Source: Lachnospiraceae bacterium (GTDB lineage: Bacteria; Bacillota; Clostridia; Lachnospirales; Lachnospiraceae). From it: a DNA stretch of 57,851 nucleotides. The stretch is taken from NCBI GenBank assembly GCA_021199495.1, contig JAJQHY010000025.1, positions 1 through 57,851 on the forward strand, given 5' to 3'. The notes beneath the pieces were generated by a model, which saw nothing but the letters and a program-made list of their open reading frames with translations, ran no database searches and was not told the origin of the DNA. How positions within the stretch are numbered: the stretch's first letter is position 1; the number at the start of each line of letters is the position of its first letter. This document shows, in pieces, positions 7,139-17,836 of the stretch. The position numbers and the translations under genes are program-made.

Positions 7139-7999
7139 TTACAGTTTCTCACTGAAAATATTTTTATAGCCTTCTCCATAGATTTCACTGGCATTCGTCA
7201 CAATCATGAATGCCGACGGATCTTCCTGTCTGACGATTTCCTCAACCTTCGGCAGGAGTGGTTTGTGCATGACGACCAGAATTACTTTTTTGTCCGTGCC
7301 GCTGTAGCCGCCCTTGCCCTCGACAAACGTCAGTCCAAGATCCACCTCTTTTAAAATGCGCGCGGCAATCCTCTCACTGAAATCACTGATAATATAGAGA
7401 AGCTTCGCCTCATCACGTCCGTAGAGTACGATATCCAGCACAATGGAGTCCACCACCACCGCCACCGCTGCATACAGCGCCACCTCAATATCCCGGAATA
7501 CGACCGCGGACAACGCCACTACACAGATATCGGTGATCAAAAACAGACTGTTGGTCTTTAAATAAGGCAGCTTCTTTCTGATGATTTTCACCACAATATC
7601 CATGCCGCCGGTCGTTGCGTCCTGCTTCATTACAATGCCGATACCAAACCCCATTAAGGCCGCGCCCCAAAGGGCCGCTAAAAGCTTATCCTCCGTAATC
7701 ACGTCAAAATGCGCGCTCAGATAATTAATCATCACAGAACTGACAGCCTGGCAGTATATGCTGCGGATAATCAGACGTCCGCCCAGCTTCCACAGTCCGA
7801 AAATAAAAATCGGCACGTTCAGCAGAAACATCAGCGTACCGACTTCAAGCGGCAGAAGCCTGTTTAAAATAATGGCAAGTCCCGAGACGCCGCCAGGCGC
7901 CAGGTTATTGGGGTCAAGAAGAAGGGCGATGCCGACAGCATAGACCGCGGAGGCCAGTGTTATCATCACATACGCCCTGATTGTTTCAAATGTTTTCAT
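7139..7999 (-). CDS. YitT-family membrane protein (DUF2179)
   Basis: 286 residues: an N-terminal half with about five to six hydrophobic membrane segments (for example YVMITLASAVYAVGIALLL and LAIILNRLLPLEVGTLMFLL), then a soluble C-terminal DUF2179-type domain of about 60 residues (SDFSERIAARILKEVDLGLT, later AFMIVTNASEIYGEGY). The family is widespread and multi-copy in Firmicutes. Its substrate is unknown, though a transport or signalling role is often suggested. It lies downstream of ilvA with a 55-base gap and ends at the strong terminator. Confidence 0.9.
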   Translation of the reverse strand: MKTFETIRAYVMITLASAVYAVGIALLLDPNNLAPGGVSGLAIILNRLLPLEVGTLMFLLNVPIFIFGLWKLGGRLIIRSIYCQAVSSVMINYLSAHFDVITEDKLLAALWGAALMGFGIGIVMKQDATTGGMDIVVKIIRKKLPYLKTNSLFLITDICVVALSAVVFRDIEVALYAAVAVVVDSIVLDIVLYGRDEAKLLYIISDFSERIAARILKEVDLGLTFVEGKGGYSGTDKKVILVVMHKPLLPKVEEIVRQEDPSAFMIVTNASEIYGEGYKNIFSEKL

Positions 8000-8054
8000 A
8001 CTGCTCTTTCCATGTCATCACATCGCGTAAAAACCGCTCATGGTTCCACTTCAG

Positions 8055-9275
8055 CTACAGCCGCGCCATCACCAGCCTGGGATTGTAACCCTCTTTTGTG
8101 AGTGCCTCCAGAATCTGGTGCTTATGCTCCGTGCCGAAGGCCTCCAGCGTGATGGTCAGCTCCACCGCGGAATTGCGGTTCGTGGTAACGAACTGGTTAT
8201 GCTCAAGTTTAATGACATTGCCGCTTTCTCTGGCAAGAATCCCGGAAACCTTGTGCAGCTCGCCCGGCTTATCCGGCAGATAAATGGAGACAGTAAAGAT
8301 CCGGTCACGGAAAATCAGCCCCTGCTGAACAACGCTGGACATGGTGATGATATCCATATTTCCGCCGCTTAAAATCGAAACCACTTTTTTATTCTGCACA
8401 TCCAAGTGCTTTAAGGCGGCAACAGTCAAAAGACCGGAATTCTCCACAACCATTTTGTGGTTCTCCACCATATCCAGAAAGGCCACGATCAGCTCGTCGT
8501 CCTCCACGGTGATGATGCCGTCCAGATTTTTCTGAATATAAGGGAAAATTTTCCTGCCGGGCGTCTTTACAGCAGTGCCGTCCGCGATGGTGTTGACAGT
8601 CGGAAGGGAAGTCACCTCCCCCTTTTGAAGAGAAACCTGCATACAGTTGGCCTTGGCCGGTTCCACACCAATCACCTGAATCTTTGGATTTAAGAGCTTC
8701 GCCAGAGTCGAAACGCCTGTCGCCAGCCCGCCGCCGCCGATCGGTACCAGGATATAGTCTACCAGCGGCAGCTCCTTGAAAATCTCCATGGCGATGGTTC
8801 CCTGTCCGGTCGCCACGCGCAGATCATCAAATGGATGAATGAAGGTGTACCCGTACTCATCCGCCAGCTCATAGGCGTGCGCGCAGGCCTCGTCATATAC
8901 ATCCCCGTACAGCACCACTTCCGCGCCATAGGACTTGGTGCGGTTCACCTTCATCAGTGGTGTCGTTGTAGGCATGACAATCGTCGCCTTGCAGCCATAA
9001 CACTGCGCCGCATAGGCGACGCCCTGTGCATGGTTGCCTGCCGACGCGGTGATCACTCCCCTTTCGCGCTCCTCACCTGTCAGTGTACTCATAGTATAAT
9101 ACGCGCCGCGCACTTTATACGCGCCGGTCAGCTGCATATTCTCCGGTTTGATATATACTTTATTACCGGACTGCGCGCTCAAAAACTCGCTGTAGACCAG
9201 CTTGGTCTCCCGGATCACCCCTTTTAAGACCTCGCCCGCCTCCTCAAATTTCTCCAGTGTCAGCATTTCTTCCAT
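8055..9275 (-). CDS. ilvA: Threonine ammonia-lyase with ACT domain
   Basis: PLP enzyme that deaminates threonine to 2-oxobutanoate, feeding isoleucine synthesis or threonine catabolism. 406 residues. The PLP lysine is in TGAYKVRGAYY (about residues 47-57). SAGNHAQGVAYAA and the phosphate-binding SGGNMD follow. The last ~80 residues form one ACT domain (FTVSIYLPDKPGELHKVSGIL), as in the compact catabolic/TdcB-like enzymes. Its ribosome-binding site GGAGG overlaps the end of ftsY, leaving five bases between the genes, so it is translated as part of the smc-ftsY operon. Whether it is biosynthetic or catabolic cannot be told from sequence. Confidence 0.93.
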   Translation of the reverse strand: MEEMLTLEKFEEAGEVLKGVIRETKLVYSEFLSAQSGNKVYIKPENMQLTGAYKVRGAYYTMSTLTGEERERGVITASAGNHAQGVAYAAQCYGCKATIVMPTTTPLMKVNRTKSYGAEVVLYGDVYDEACAHAYELADEYGYTFIHPFDDLRVATGQGTIAMEIFKELPLVDYILVPIGGGGLATGVSTLAKLLNPKIQVIGVEPAKANCMQVSLQKGEVTSLPTVNTIADGTAVKTPGRKIFPYIQKNLDGIITVEDDELIVAFLDMVENHKMVVENSGLLTVAALKHLDVQNKKVVSILSGGNMDIITMSSVVQQGLIFRDRIFTVSIYLPDKPGELHKVSGILARESGNVIKLEHNQFVTTNRNSAVELTITLEAFGTEHKHQILEALTKEGYNPRLVMARL

Positions 9276-9280
9276 AATAT

Positions 9281-10216
9281 TTAATCCTCCGGGACGTCGA
9301 ACAGCGCGTTCACAAACGCGCGGGCGTCAAACTTCTGTAAATCCTCGATACCTTCTCCAACGCCGATATATTTGACCGGAACGTTTAACTCCGACTGAAT
9401 CGCAACCGCGATACCGCCCTTGGCCGTACCATCAAGCTTTGTTAAAATAATGCCAGTCAGATCCGTGACACTGCCGAATTCCTTCGCCTGCGCCATGGCG
9501 TTCTGCCCGGTTGTACCGTCTAAAACAATCAGGTTCTCCCGGTGCGCGTCCGGAAAGCCCTTGTCAATCATGCGGTTCATTTTCTTTAATTCTTCCATCA
9601 GATTCTTGCGGTTATGCAGACGGCCGGCAGTGTCTACCAGCAGCACATCGACTCCTCTCGCCTTCGCCGCCACCACAGCGTCATATACCACACTCGCCGG
9701 ATCTGCGCCCTCCCTGCCGCCGATCATATCCACACCGGCACGGTTGGCCCATTCTTTGAGCTGGTCGCCGGCCGCCGCGCGATAGGTATCCGCCGCTGCA
9801 ATCAGGACCTTTTTGCCGGACTGCTTCAGGTTATAGGCGAGCTTCCCGACAGAAGTTGTTTTGCCCACGCCGTTAACACCGATCACAAAGATCACGGACT
9901 GCCGGTTTTCAAATTCGTAAGCGGTGTCCTTCACCTCCATCTGCTCCCGGATGGATTCGATCAGATACTCTTTGCATTCCCTCGGTTCTTTTAAGCGCTT
10001 TTTTACCACATCCTCGCGCAGGCGCTCCATAATGGCCGAGGTAGCGTTGACGCCGATATCTCCCATGATCAGCTGTTCCTCCAGCTCCTCATAGAAATCC
10101 TCATCTATTTCCGAATATCCCGTAAAGATCTGATCCAGACCGTAGACCACATGGTCCCTGGTTTTGGCCAGACCCTGTTTCAATCGGTTAAAAAATCCCT
10201 TCTTCTCTTCCGGCAT
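9281..10216 (-). CDS. ftsY: Signal recognition particle receptor FtsY
   Basis: SRP receptor GTPase at the inner face of the membrane. 311 residues from ATG 10216, preceded by AAGGGG. A longer frame to 10264 adds 16 unconserved residues. Signatures are FFNRLKQGLAKTRDH (membrane-binding amphipathic helix), the P-loop GVNGVGKTT (113-121), DTAGRLHNR and TKLDGTAKGG. The acidic A domain is almost absent, as is normal in Gram-positives. It follows smc. Confidence 0.97.
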   Translation of the reverse strand: MPEEKKGFFNRLKQGLAKTRDHVVYGLDQIFTGYSEIDEDFYEELEEQLIMGDIGVNATSAIMERLREDVVKKRLKEPRECKEYLIESIREQMEVKDTAYEFENRQSVIFVIGVNGVGKTTSVGKLAYNLKQSGKKVLIAAADTYRAAAGDQLKEWANRAGVDMIGGREGADPASVVYDAVVAAKARGVDVLLVDTAGRLHNRKNLMEELKKMNRMIDKGFPDAHRENLIVLDGTTGQNAMAQAKEFGSVTDLTGIILTKLDGTAKGGIAVAIQSELNVPVKYIGVGEGIEDLQKFDARAFVNALFDVPED

Positions 10217-10292
10217 ATATGTTAATCCCCTTTCTCTGCGCAAAAGCCGATTGACAACGATCATCTGTCCGTCTATTGACGGCGCTTTTACG

Positions 10293-13200
10293 TCACGTCA
10301 GTTCCTCCTCTATCAGATTCACACTCACCATTGTTGACACACCCTTCTCCTGCATGGTAATCCCGTAAAGGCGGTCTGCCTCGGCCATGGTGCCGCGTCT
10401 GTGCGTAATCACGATAAACTGTGTATGCTCCGTCAGCTTATGCAGATATTTTGCGAAACGATCCACATTAGATTCATCAAGCGCCGCTTCGATCTCGTCC
10501 AGAAGACAGAAAGGCGATGGCTTCAGATTCTGAATGGCAAACAATAAAGCAATAGCAGTCAGAGCCTTCTCTCCGCCGGAAAGCTGCATCATATTCTGCA
10601 GCTTTTTGCCGGGCGGCTGCGCGATGATTTTAATCCCGGCCTCCAGGATATCCTCCTCTTCCATCAGTTCCAGCGTTCCCTTACCGCCGCCGAACAGCTC
10701 CTTGAACACCTTGTCAAATTCCCGGGAAATATCTCCGAATTTCTCGGAAAACTGTTTCCGCATGGCCGCATCCAGCTCATCAATAATGCCAGGCAGTGTC
10801 TTCTGTGCCTCCACCAGGTCGTCATGCTGCGTTTTCAGGAACGTATAACGTTCCATGAGGCTTTTGTATTCCTCAATGGCGTTTACATTAACGTCCCCGA
10901 GCTTTCTGATCTCCGCCTTCAGCTGCGCAATGGCGGATTTCATCGAAGAAAGATCACCCGGGTCACCGGTACGCGCATTCGCTGCCTCGGTGAGCGTGAT
11001 TTCATACTCAGACCACATATAGCTGACCTGCGCTTCCACATTTTCTTCCAGCTTTTCCTTCTGCGCGTTTAAGCGGAATATTTCCTTGTCAAGACGGCTC
11101 ATTCGTTCCGACAGTTCTTCTCTTTGCGCAAAAAAGGCACTTTGCTTTCCGGTGAAATCTTCTTTTTCTTTTACAGCGGCATCGTATGCTTCCTGTGCAT
11201 CCTTTTCGACCTGATAAGACTGATCGATCGTTTTTCGTAATTCCTCTATGGAAGACTTTTTGAATTCCACATCGTTTAAGTTGGAAGCCATGCTCTGCCT
11301 GATCTCATCAAGCTCCGCCTGATAGCGGGACATTTCTCCCAGTACACGGTCCGCATTCTGTTCATGGAAGTTCTGTGTCTGTGTACTCGACTGCACCTCC
11401 ATGTCCCACTGGGATACCTGAAAGGTTTCCTCCGTCTCCCTCGCACGAAGCGCCTCCAGCTCGGTCTGCAGAGCCGATACCGTTTCATCCGCCTCCTGCT
11501 CCTTTGTATCCAGCGCAGCCAGCTCTGTTTCGGCCTTTTCTCTTTCCGCAGCAGCTTCACTGATCTGTTCTTTCAGCTCCTGCGCTTCCTTTTTGAGAGA
11601 GTCCTGCCCCTCTTCAGCCTCCTGTCGGCGTTCCTGAAGCGATTCCAGATTAAGTCTGGCCGTATTGAGATACAGATATTTGGTCTGCTGTGAGCCCTTC
11701 AGCATTTCCACAGCAACCCGATAGGAATTCCTCTCCGTTTTCTGGTCTTCAATCTGTTTTAAAATCCCGTCAATCGCTTCCTGAAGGGATACTGTTTTTT
11801 TCTCCAGCTCTGCTATCTCACGGTGGCGGCTTAAGAGATTGGAGTTGTTTTTGAACGTGCCGCCGCTGATTGCCCCGCCAGGCACAATCAGCTCTCCCTC
11901 CAGCGTCACCATACGAACGCTGTAACGATATTTGCGCGCAATCGCAATCGCATGATCAATGTGATCCACCACCAGGATCCGGCCCAGAAGCGACTTCGCT
12001 ACATTACCATAGCGCTCCTCACAGTGAACCAGTGTATCGGCCAGGCCGATTACGCCCTTTTCCTTAAGGCATTCCTGCTGTCGGAATTCCTGCACGTTTT
12101 TTATACTCGTCAGCGGGAGGAAGGTTGCTCTGCCTCCCTTGGTTTCCTTTAAATAAGCGATCAGCTTTTTGGCTGTCTCCTCATTGTCCGTGACGATATT
12201 CTGAATACTGCCGCCAAGCGCCGTCTCAATGGCGATTTCATACTGCTTTTCAACCTTTAAAATATCCGCCACAACACCGATAATCCCGCTGTACCGGCTC
12301 TTTTGCTCCATAACCTTACGGACGCTGCCGCCGTAGCCCTCATAGCGCTCAGCCAGATTTGTCAACGCCTCCAGGCGGGAATGCGCAGCATGGTATTCTC
12401 CCTGCAGCTTCTGATATTCCGCGTCAGACTTTGTCAGAGCGGCCCGCATACGGGCTACCTGCGCTTCCTTTTCTCCGATCTGGCTCTCAATATCCTTAAT
12501 TTCCAGATCAATAGAGGCTGCTTCCTCCTCAAGTGCCTGGATATCATCCGTGCGTTTTTCCTCATCGGACCTGGCTTCCAGAAGTTTTGCATTGATCTCT
12601 GCTCTGCGAATGTTATACTGCTCTAAGATGGTATCAATGCGGCTGAGCCTTGTCCTGACCAGCGCTTTCTCGTTGAGACCATCCAGAATGCCCGCCTTGG
12701 CAGCTTCCATTTTTGAATTGACACTGTCAATCTCATCCAAAACCTGATCCAGCCGGCCGCGCGCCTCGTCACGGCTTACCGTGATCTTTAAAAGCTGCTG
12801 ATTAAGTTCCTTCTGCTTTTCCTTCAGGCCATCCAGCTCTTTCTGGCGGCTTAAGATATCCTGTGTCAGGGCACGGCTGCGCTCATTGAAATGCTCCTCA
12901 TTGTTTTGCGCGGATTTAATCTGTTCCCGGTATACGTTAATCTGGCCCTCCAGTCGACCACGCAGAAGCCCCGCATCATTTGCTTCGGTGCGGCTTTTCT
13001 CCATCCGCTCCTCGCAGTCCGCAATCCCGGCTGTTGCGGCATCATATTCCCTGCGGATATTCTCGAACTGCTGTGTCACACTCTGATAGTCTTCGGAAAC
13101 AATCCTGTGATTCTCCTCAACACGGGTAAGCTCACCCTGCAGACGCTCATGCTCCAGCAGAAAGCAGTTTATGTCCAGAGCTTTCAGTTCTTCTTTTTTC

Positions 13201-13850
13201 TTTAAATAAGTGCGGGCTTTTTCGCTCTGACGCTCCAGCGGGCCAACCTGACGCTCCAGCTCACTCAATATATCGTTGACTCGCACCAGATTGGCCTGCT
13301 CGTCATCAAGCTTTTTGGCCGCCGCGGCCTTTCTGTGCTTGAATTTCACAATACCGGCGGCTTCGTCAAAAAGTTCCCTGCGCTCCTCCGGTTTACCGCT
13401 TAAGATCTTATCAATCTGGCCCTGTCCGATGATGGAATACCCTTCCTTGCCAATACCCGTGTCATAGAAAAGCTCATTGATATCGCGCAGACGGCAGGAC
13501 GTTCCGTTCAGAAGATACTCACTCTCACCGGAACGGTAAAGTCTGCGGGCAACGGTCACTTCCTCATAGTCGATCGCCAGCTGATGATCCGAGTTATCCA
13601 GGGTAATCGCCACATAAGCATAGCTTAAGGGTTTTCTCATCTCCGTACCTGAGAAAATCACATCCTGCATACTGGCGCCCCGCAGCTGTTTGATGCGCTG
13701 CTCTCCTAAAACCCAGCGGACAGCATCGGCCACATTGCTTTTACCGCTACCGTTGGGTCCCACGATCGCCGTAATACCGTTGTGAAATCTGAAATTAATC
13801 TTATTGGCAAAGGATTTAAATCCCTGTATTTCGATACTTTTCAGGTACAT
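10293..13850 (-). CDS. smc: Chromosome segregation protein SMC
   Basis: ATPase of the condensin complex with ScpA and ScpB; 1185 residues is the usual length. The Walker A motif GPNGSGKSN is at 31-39. Two long coiled coils flank the hinge (about 510-670, with [21 protein letters not shown]). The C-terminal head carries the ABC signature [17 protein letters not shown] and Walker [13 protein letters not shown]. Its start overlaps the end of rnc by 10 bases, a conserved coupling. Confidence 0.98.
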   Translation of the reverse strand: MYLKSIEIQGFKSFANKINFRFHNGITAIVGPNGSGKSNVADAVRWVLGEQRIKQLRGASMQDVIFSGTEMRKPLSYAYVAITLDNSDHQLAIDYEEVTVARRLYRSGESEYLLNGTSCRLRDINELFYDTGIGKEGYSIIGQGQIDKILSGKPEERRELFDEAAGIVKFKHRKAAAAKKLDDEQANLVRVNDILSELERQVGPLERQSEKARTYLKKKEELKALDINCFLLEHERLQGELTRVEENHRIVSEDYQSVTQQFENIRREYDAATAGIADCEERMEKSRTEANDAGLLRGRLEGQINVYREQIKSAQNNEEHFNERSRALTQDILSRQKELDGLKEKQKELNQQLLKITVSRDEARGRLDQVLDEIDSVNSKMEAAKAGILDGLNEKALVRTRLSRIDTILEQYNIRRAEINAKLLEARSDEEKRTDDIQALEEEAASIDLEIKDIESQIGEKEAQVARMRAALTKSDAEYQKLQGEYHAAHSRLEALTNLAERYEGYGGSVRKVMEQKSRYSGIIGVVADILKVEKQYEIAIETALGGSIQNIVTDNEETAKKLIAYLKETKGGRATFLPLTSIKNVQEFRQQECLKEKGVIGLADTLVHCEERYGNVAKSLLGRILVVDHIDHAIAIARKYRYSVRMVTLEGELIVPGGAISGGTFKNNSNLLSRHREIAELEKKTVSLQEAIDGILKQIEDQKTERNSYRVAVEMLKGSQQTKYLYLNTARLNLESLQERRQEAEEGQDSLKKEAQELKEQISEAAAEREKAETELAALDTKEQEADETVSALQTELEALRARETEETFQVSQWDMEVQSSTQTQNFHEQNADRVLGEMSRYQAELDEIRQSMASNLNDVEFKKSSIEELRKTIDQSYQVEKDAQEAYDAAVKEKEDFTGKQSAFFAQREELSERMSRLDKEIFRLNAQKEKLEENVEAQVSYMWSEYEITLTEAANARTGDPGDLSSMKSAIAQLKAEIRKLGDVNVNAIEEYKSLMERYTFLKTQHDDLVEAQKTLPGIIDELDAAMRKQFSEKFGDISREFDKVFKELFGGGKGTLELMEEEDILEAGIKIIAQPPGKKLQNMMQLSGGEKALTAIALLFAIQNLKPSPFCLLDEIEAALDESNVDRFAKYLHKLTEHTQFIVITHRRGTMAEADRLYGITMQEKGVSTMVSVNLIEEELT

Positions 13851-14560
13851 GAAAGTCCGTCCTCGCTCTGCAGCATCAATAATGCCCGATATGCGGCCTG
13901 CTGCTCCGCAGCTTTTTTATTATGGCCCGTTCCATGGCCGACAACCCGCTCATCCAAAGTCAGCTCCACATAAAACTCCTTATCATGCTCGGGTCCTTTT
14001 TCATAAACCACGCGATAATTGAGCTGCCCTTTGATGCCGCCCTGAACGTACTCCTGCAGGATTGATTTCGCGTCATAAAATAACTGCTTTGATTCAATGT
14101 CATTTAAAATAAAAGCAAAAATAAATTTCCTGGCTTCGTCAATGCCGCTGTCTAAGTAAATCGCACCGATCAAAGCCTCCACCACATCACAGGCAATGGA
14201 CGAGCGCGCTCTTCCCCCTGTGGTTTCTTCACCTCTGCCCAGCAGAAAATACCGCTCAAGCTCCAGCTGATGGGCAGTATATGCAAGCGCCGTCTCACAG
14301 ACCAGAGAAGCGCGCAGCTTACTCAGCCTGCCCTCGGTCATGTCCGGATATTCTGAAAACAAAAAATCGCTGGAGACCAGTTCCAGGACCGCATCCCCCA
14401 GGAATTCCAGACGTTCATAATTCTCGCATTTTATAATTTTTATTTCATTGGCGTAGGAACTATGCGTCAGAGCCTGCTTCATAAGTGCTTTGTCTGAAAA
14501 GGAATATCCGATTTTTCTCTCCAGCTCTGCCTGACCATTTGGCGTCGCGCCGTACTGCAT
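13841..14560 (-). CDS. rnc: Ribonuclease III
   Basis: Double-strand RNA endonuclease for rRNA processing and mRNA/antisense turnover. 239 residues. The catalytic signature ERLEFLGDAVLEL is at 49-61 and the second acidic cluster is in CDVVEALIGAIYLD. A dsRNA-binding domain fills the C-terminal ~70 residues (YVQGGIKGQLNYRVVYEKGPEH, closing with GTGHNKKAAEQQAA). GGAGG precedes the ATG. Confidence 0.97.
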   Translation of the reverse strand: MQYGATPNGQAELERKIGYSFSDKALMKQALTHSSYANEIKIIKCENYERLEFLGDAVLELVSSDFLFSEYPDMTEGRLSKLRASLVCETALAYTAHQLELERYFLLGRGEETTGGRARSSIACDVVEALIGAIYLDSGIDEARKFIFAFILNDIESKQLFYDAKSILQEYVQGGIKGQLNYRVVYEKGPEHDKEFYVELTLDERVVGHGTGHNKKAAEQQAAYRALLMLQSEDGLSCT

Positions 14561-14579
14561 ATATACTCCTCCGTGAAAA

Positions 14580-14599
14580 GAGCCCTTGAAAAAGGGCTC
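14580..14599 (-). terminator. Intrinsic terminator between acpP and rnc
   Basis: GAGCCCTT and AAGGGCTC form a perfect 8-bp stem with a four-base loop, followed on the minus strand by TTTTC. Placed between acpP and rnc it would let the abundant acyl carrier protein be made in excess over rnc-smc-ftsY. Confidence 0.75.
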
Positions 14600-14605
14600 C
14601 TGCCT

Positions 14606-14851
14606 TTATGCCTTTTTCGCCAGCTCTGTTTTCAGTGCCTCAACACAGTCACGCACCGTCTTCATGGAATCACCCTCAAAGATTTCATCCGGGAATTCCA
14701 CACCAAACTCATCCTGAATATTCAGAATAACCTGATAAAGGTCAAGGGAATCCACACCCAGATCCTCACTTAAGTTGGTATCCAGTGTAATCTCCTCCTC
14801 CTTTAAATGCAGCTCGTCCATGATAATCTGTCTTACTTTTTCAAATTCCAT
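14606..14851 (-). CDS. acpP: Acyl carrier protein
   Basis: Carries fatty-acid intermediates on a 4'-phosphopantetheine arm. 81 residues, very acidic; the attachment serine is Ser35 in LGVDSLDLYQ. I start at ATG 14851, eight bases after AAAGGAG, rather than ATG 14881, which would add ten residues spanning that site. It sits between plsX and rnc. Confidence 0.96.
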   Translation of the reverse strand: MEFEKVRQIIMDELHLKEEEITLDTNLSEDLGVDSLDLYQVILNIQDEFGVEFPDEIFEGDSMKTVRDCVEALKTELAKKA

Positions 14852-14920
14852 TGTCTCATTCTCCTTTTGATTTATTTGCATATGTCACTGCATGTATATG
14901 ACGGTTTTTACCGCCTGTTC

Positions 14921-15931
14921 TTACATTTCCGTATTCAACGCTGCCTGAATCTTCTCACTGATATGCTGCTCTGTAAAATCGATGCACTGTAAAATGGAAT
15001 TTTTAACCTCCGTGACACTGGCGGAACCGTGCGTTTTGACCACCAGACCGTTTAAGCCCAGCATCGGTGCGCCGCCATACTGATCCAGTTCAAACTTCTT
15101 CAGTGTCTCCTTCAATGCAGGCTTTACCAAAAGAGCGCCGATCTTGCTGCGGGTTGTGGAGACCATACCGGCCTTCACTTCCTTTATCAGCGTTCCTCCC
15201 ACACCCTCATACATTTTCAGAATGACATTGCCCACAAAGGCCTCGCAGACAACCACATCCGCGCCGCCTGCAGGAATGTCCCTGGCCTCCACACTGCCGA
15301 CGAAGTTGATATCCGGGCACTCACGCAGAAGTGGAAATGTTTCCTTGACCAACGCATTGCCCTTCTCCTCCTCGGCACCGATATTGACAATACCGACCGT
15401 CGGGTTTCGAACGCCCATGATATTTTCCATATAGATGGAGCCCATCTTTGCAAACTGCACCAGGTCTACTGCCTTCGCGTCGACATTGGCGCCGCAGTCG
15501 ATCAGAAGTGAAACTCCCTTCGCGGTCGGAATGAGAGGTGCCAAAGGAGAACGCCGAACACCCGGAAGCCTGCCTACCAGTGCCTGTCCGCCTACCAGAT
15601 TCGCACCGGTACTGCCGGCGGATACATAGGCATCGCACTGACCGCTTTTTACCATTTTCATGGCTACCACGATGGAGGAATCCTTTTTCTTGCGGATGGC
15701 TGTAGCCGGCGGCTCCGCCATCTCGATCACTTCCGTGGCATTCACCACCTCAAGTCTCTCCTGCGGGTAGGTGTACTTAGACAGTTCATTTCTGACGGCG
15801 TCCTCTTTGCCTACCAGGAAAACCTTGATTTTATCGGAGGCTTTCAGTGCCTCCACAACAGCCTGTACAATCACGCCCGGCGCCTCATCGCCGCCCATGG
15901 CATCCACAGCTATCTTTACCAGTTCAGCCAT
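14921..15931 (-). CDS. plsX: Phosphate acyltransferase PlsX
   Basis: Converts acyl-ACP and phosphate to acyl-phosphate, the first step of phospholipid synthesis in the PlsX/PlsY route. 336 residues. Signatures are VDAMGGDEAPGV (9-20) and GGAPMLGLNGLVVKTHGS near the C-terminus. First gene of the plsX-acpP-rnc-smc-ftsY-ilvA run. rpmF, the usual upstream neighbour, is instead at 34 kb. Confidence 0.97.
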   Translation of the reverse strand: MAELVKIAVDAMGGDEAPGVIVQAVVEALKASDKIKVFLVGKEDAVRNELSKYTYPQERLEVVNATEVIEMAEPPATAIRKKKDSSIVVAMKMVKSGQCDAYVSAGSTGANLVGGQALVGRLPGVRRSPLAPLIPTAKGVSLLIDCGANVDAKAVDLVQFAKMGSIYMENIMGVRNPTVGIVNIGAEEEKGNALVKETFPLLRECPDINFVGSVEARDIPAGGADVVVCEAFVGNVILKMYEGVGGTLIKEVKAGMVSTTRSKIGALLVKPALKETLKKFELDQYGGAPMLGLNGLVVKTHGSASVTEVKNSILQCIDFTEQHISEKIQAALNTEM

Positions 15932-15983
15932 ATTATTCTCTCTCCTGTCATCTAATCCGGCACAATAAGCAGAAAATACCTAA

Positions 15984-16017
15984 CCTCTAATATACTAAAG
16001 GCCTTTTGAAAAATCAA
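15984..16017 (-). promoter_or_regulatory. plsX operon promoter with palindromic operator candidate
   Basis: On the minus strand TTGATT (16012-16017), 17 bases and TATATT (15989-15994). The -10 is centred in an 18-base near-palindrome, CCTCTAATATACTAAAGG (15984-16001), where a repressor would block RNA polymerase. FapR controls plsX in Bacillus, but the site is only loosely like a FapR box and I do not assign the regulator. Confidence 0.65.
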
Positions 16018-16033
16018 GACTTTCATGCAGGTT

Positions 16034-17836
16034 TTAGTGGTTATAGCAAGACGCCTCCAGTTCCGTCAGCATCTCGTCAAAAAGTCGTACTGTCGCCTGC
16101 ACCGGCTCAGGTGTACTCATATCCACTCCGGCAAGCTTTAAGATATCGATCGGATCCTTGCTGCCGCCCGCTGACAAAAACCGGAAATAATCCTCAACAG
16201 CCGGCTCTCCTTCCTTTAAAATCCGGTCTGACAAAGCCACTGCAGCGGAAATGCCGGTTGCATACTGATACACATAAAACGGCGAATAAAAGTGCGGAAT
16301 TCTCGCCCACTCATAACGAATCAGGTCATCCGAAACCATGTCCGGTCCAAAGTAAAGCTGATTCAGGCCATAGTAAAGATCACTTAAGCTTTTAGAGGTC
16401 AGTGCCTGTCCCTCCTCCGCCATTTTATGTGCCTTCATCTCAAACTCCGCAAACATGGTCTGGCGATACAGGGTTCCCTTGATGCTGTCCAGAAAATGAT
16501 TGATCACATAGGCGCGCATCACAGGATCCGTAGTTGTATTCAGGAGATATCTCGTCAGCAGCATCTCATTGCAGGTGGAGGCCACTTCCGCCACAAAAAT
16601 CACATAATCCGCCGTCTGATGAGGCTGTGACTTCGCGCTGAAATAGGAATGCAGAGAATGCCCCATCTCATGCGCCAGTGTAAACATATTGTCCATGGTA
16701 CCCTGGTAAGTCATCAGAACATAAGGATGCACCATACCACCGCTGCTGTAGGCACCGCTGCGTTTCCCCTCATTCTCACAGGCATCGACCCAGCGGTTTT
16801 CAAACCCTTCCCTTAACACGGAAAGATATGTCTCTCCCAGCGGTTTTAAGGCTTCCAGAATGGTAGCCTTAGCTTCCTCATACGGAATCGTAACCTTGCA
16901 TTCCGGTACGATCGGCACATAAACATCGTACATGTGCAGCTCGTCCAGACCCAGCATTTTTTTGCGCAGCGCCACATAACGGTACATGGAAGAAAGCCCG
17001 TCATGGACTGCCCCGATCAGATTGTCATAAACTTCCTCCGGCACACCGTTCCTTCCGGTATACATATTTCTGGTAGACGAGTATCCCCTGGCCTTTGCAA
17101 AAAATCTTGACTGGCTGATACACGCACTGTATGCGGAGGAAATGGTATTGATATACTGTTTGTAGCCTGTATACAGAGATTCAAACGCTGCCTTTCTGAC
17201 CTCTCTGTCCGTATTCTCCAGATAGCCGATATATCGTCCATGCGTAACCGGCGCTTCTTCCCCGTTCTCATCTACAATATCCTGAAAAGTGACATCCGCA
17301 TTATTGAACATGCCGAAAATATTCGACGGTGCCTGCGCCATTTCACTCGCCGAGGCCAGAATCTCTTCCGCCTCTTTGCTGCGGGTGTGCTGACGGTTGC
17401 GTTCCAGAACCGTGAAATAGCGGTCATAAACGTGATAATGTACATCACTTTCCCTGAACTTTTTCAGTGTCTGCTCGGGAATATCCATAATCTCCGGATC
17501 CGCAAACGATACCGCTTCCCCGAATCTGGAGAAAAGTCTTCTGGATTTCATATTCATCGCCTGATAATCTGTATTAGTCGTATCCACATCGCTGTTTAAG
17601 TGTGCATACTGCCCCAGTCTCTCCAGTCTTTGAGAAAGCGCGTCCTCCAGATCCAGATAGGCAAGCAACGTCTGTGCACTCTCGCCCAGGTGTCCTTTAT
17701 ACTGTTCAATCTGTGACAGATCCGCGCTGATTTGCTCATAATCTTTCTCCCATTCCGCATCCGACGGATACAGATCCTCAGTCGCCCAGCGCTTTTCCAT
17801 GGGAATCTCACTTCGTTTCGGTACTTTCTTTGCCAT
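16034..17836 (-). CDS. pepF: Oligoendopeptidase F
   Basis: Zinc metallopeptidase of family M3 that cleaves oligopeptides in the cytosol. 600 residues, as usual. The zinc motif HEMGH is at 389-393. The N-terminal M3 region has RWATEDLYPSDAEWEKDYEQ. I start at ATG 17836 (MAKKVPKRSEIP) after GGAGA; the frame is open 38 codons further but that part is unlike the family. No terminator is seen before the plsX promoter immediately downstream. Confidence 0.95.
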   Translation of the reverse strand: MAKKVPKRSEIPMEKRWATEDLYPSDAEWEKDYEQISADLSQIEQYKGHLGESAQTLLAYLDLEDALSQRLERLGQYAHLNSDVDTTNTDYQAMNMKSRRLFSRFGEAVSFADPEIMDIPEQTLKKFRESDVHYHVYDRYFTVLERNRQHTRSKEAEEILASASEMAQAPSNIFGMFNNADVTFQDIVDENGEEAPVTHGRYIGYLENTDREVRKAAFESLYTGYKQYINTISSAYSACISQSRFFAKARGYSSTRNMYTGRNGVPEEVYDNLIGAVHDGLSSMYRYVALRKKMLGLDELHMYDVYVPIVPECKVTIPYEEAKATILEALKPLGETYLSVLREGFENRWVDACENEGKRSGAYSSGGMVHPYVLMTYQGTMDNMFTLAHEMGHSLHSYFSAKSQPHQTADYVIFVAEVASTCNEMLLTRYLLNTTTDPVMRAYVINHFLDSIKGTLYRQTMFAEFEMKAHKMAEEGQALTSKSLSDLYYGLNQLYFGPDMVSDDLIRYEWARIPHFYSPFYVYQYATGISAAVALSDRILKEGEPAVEDYFRFLSAGGSKDPIDILKLAGVDMSTPEPVQATVRLFDEMLTELEASCYNH

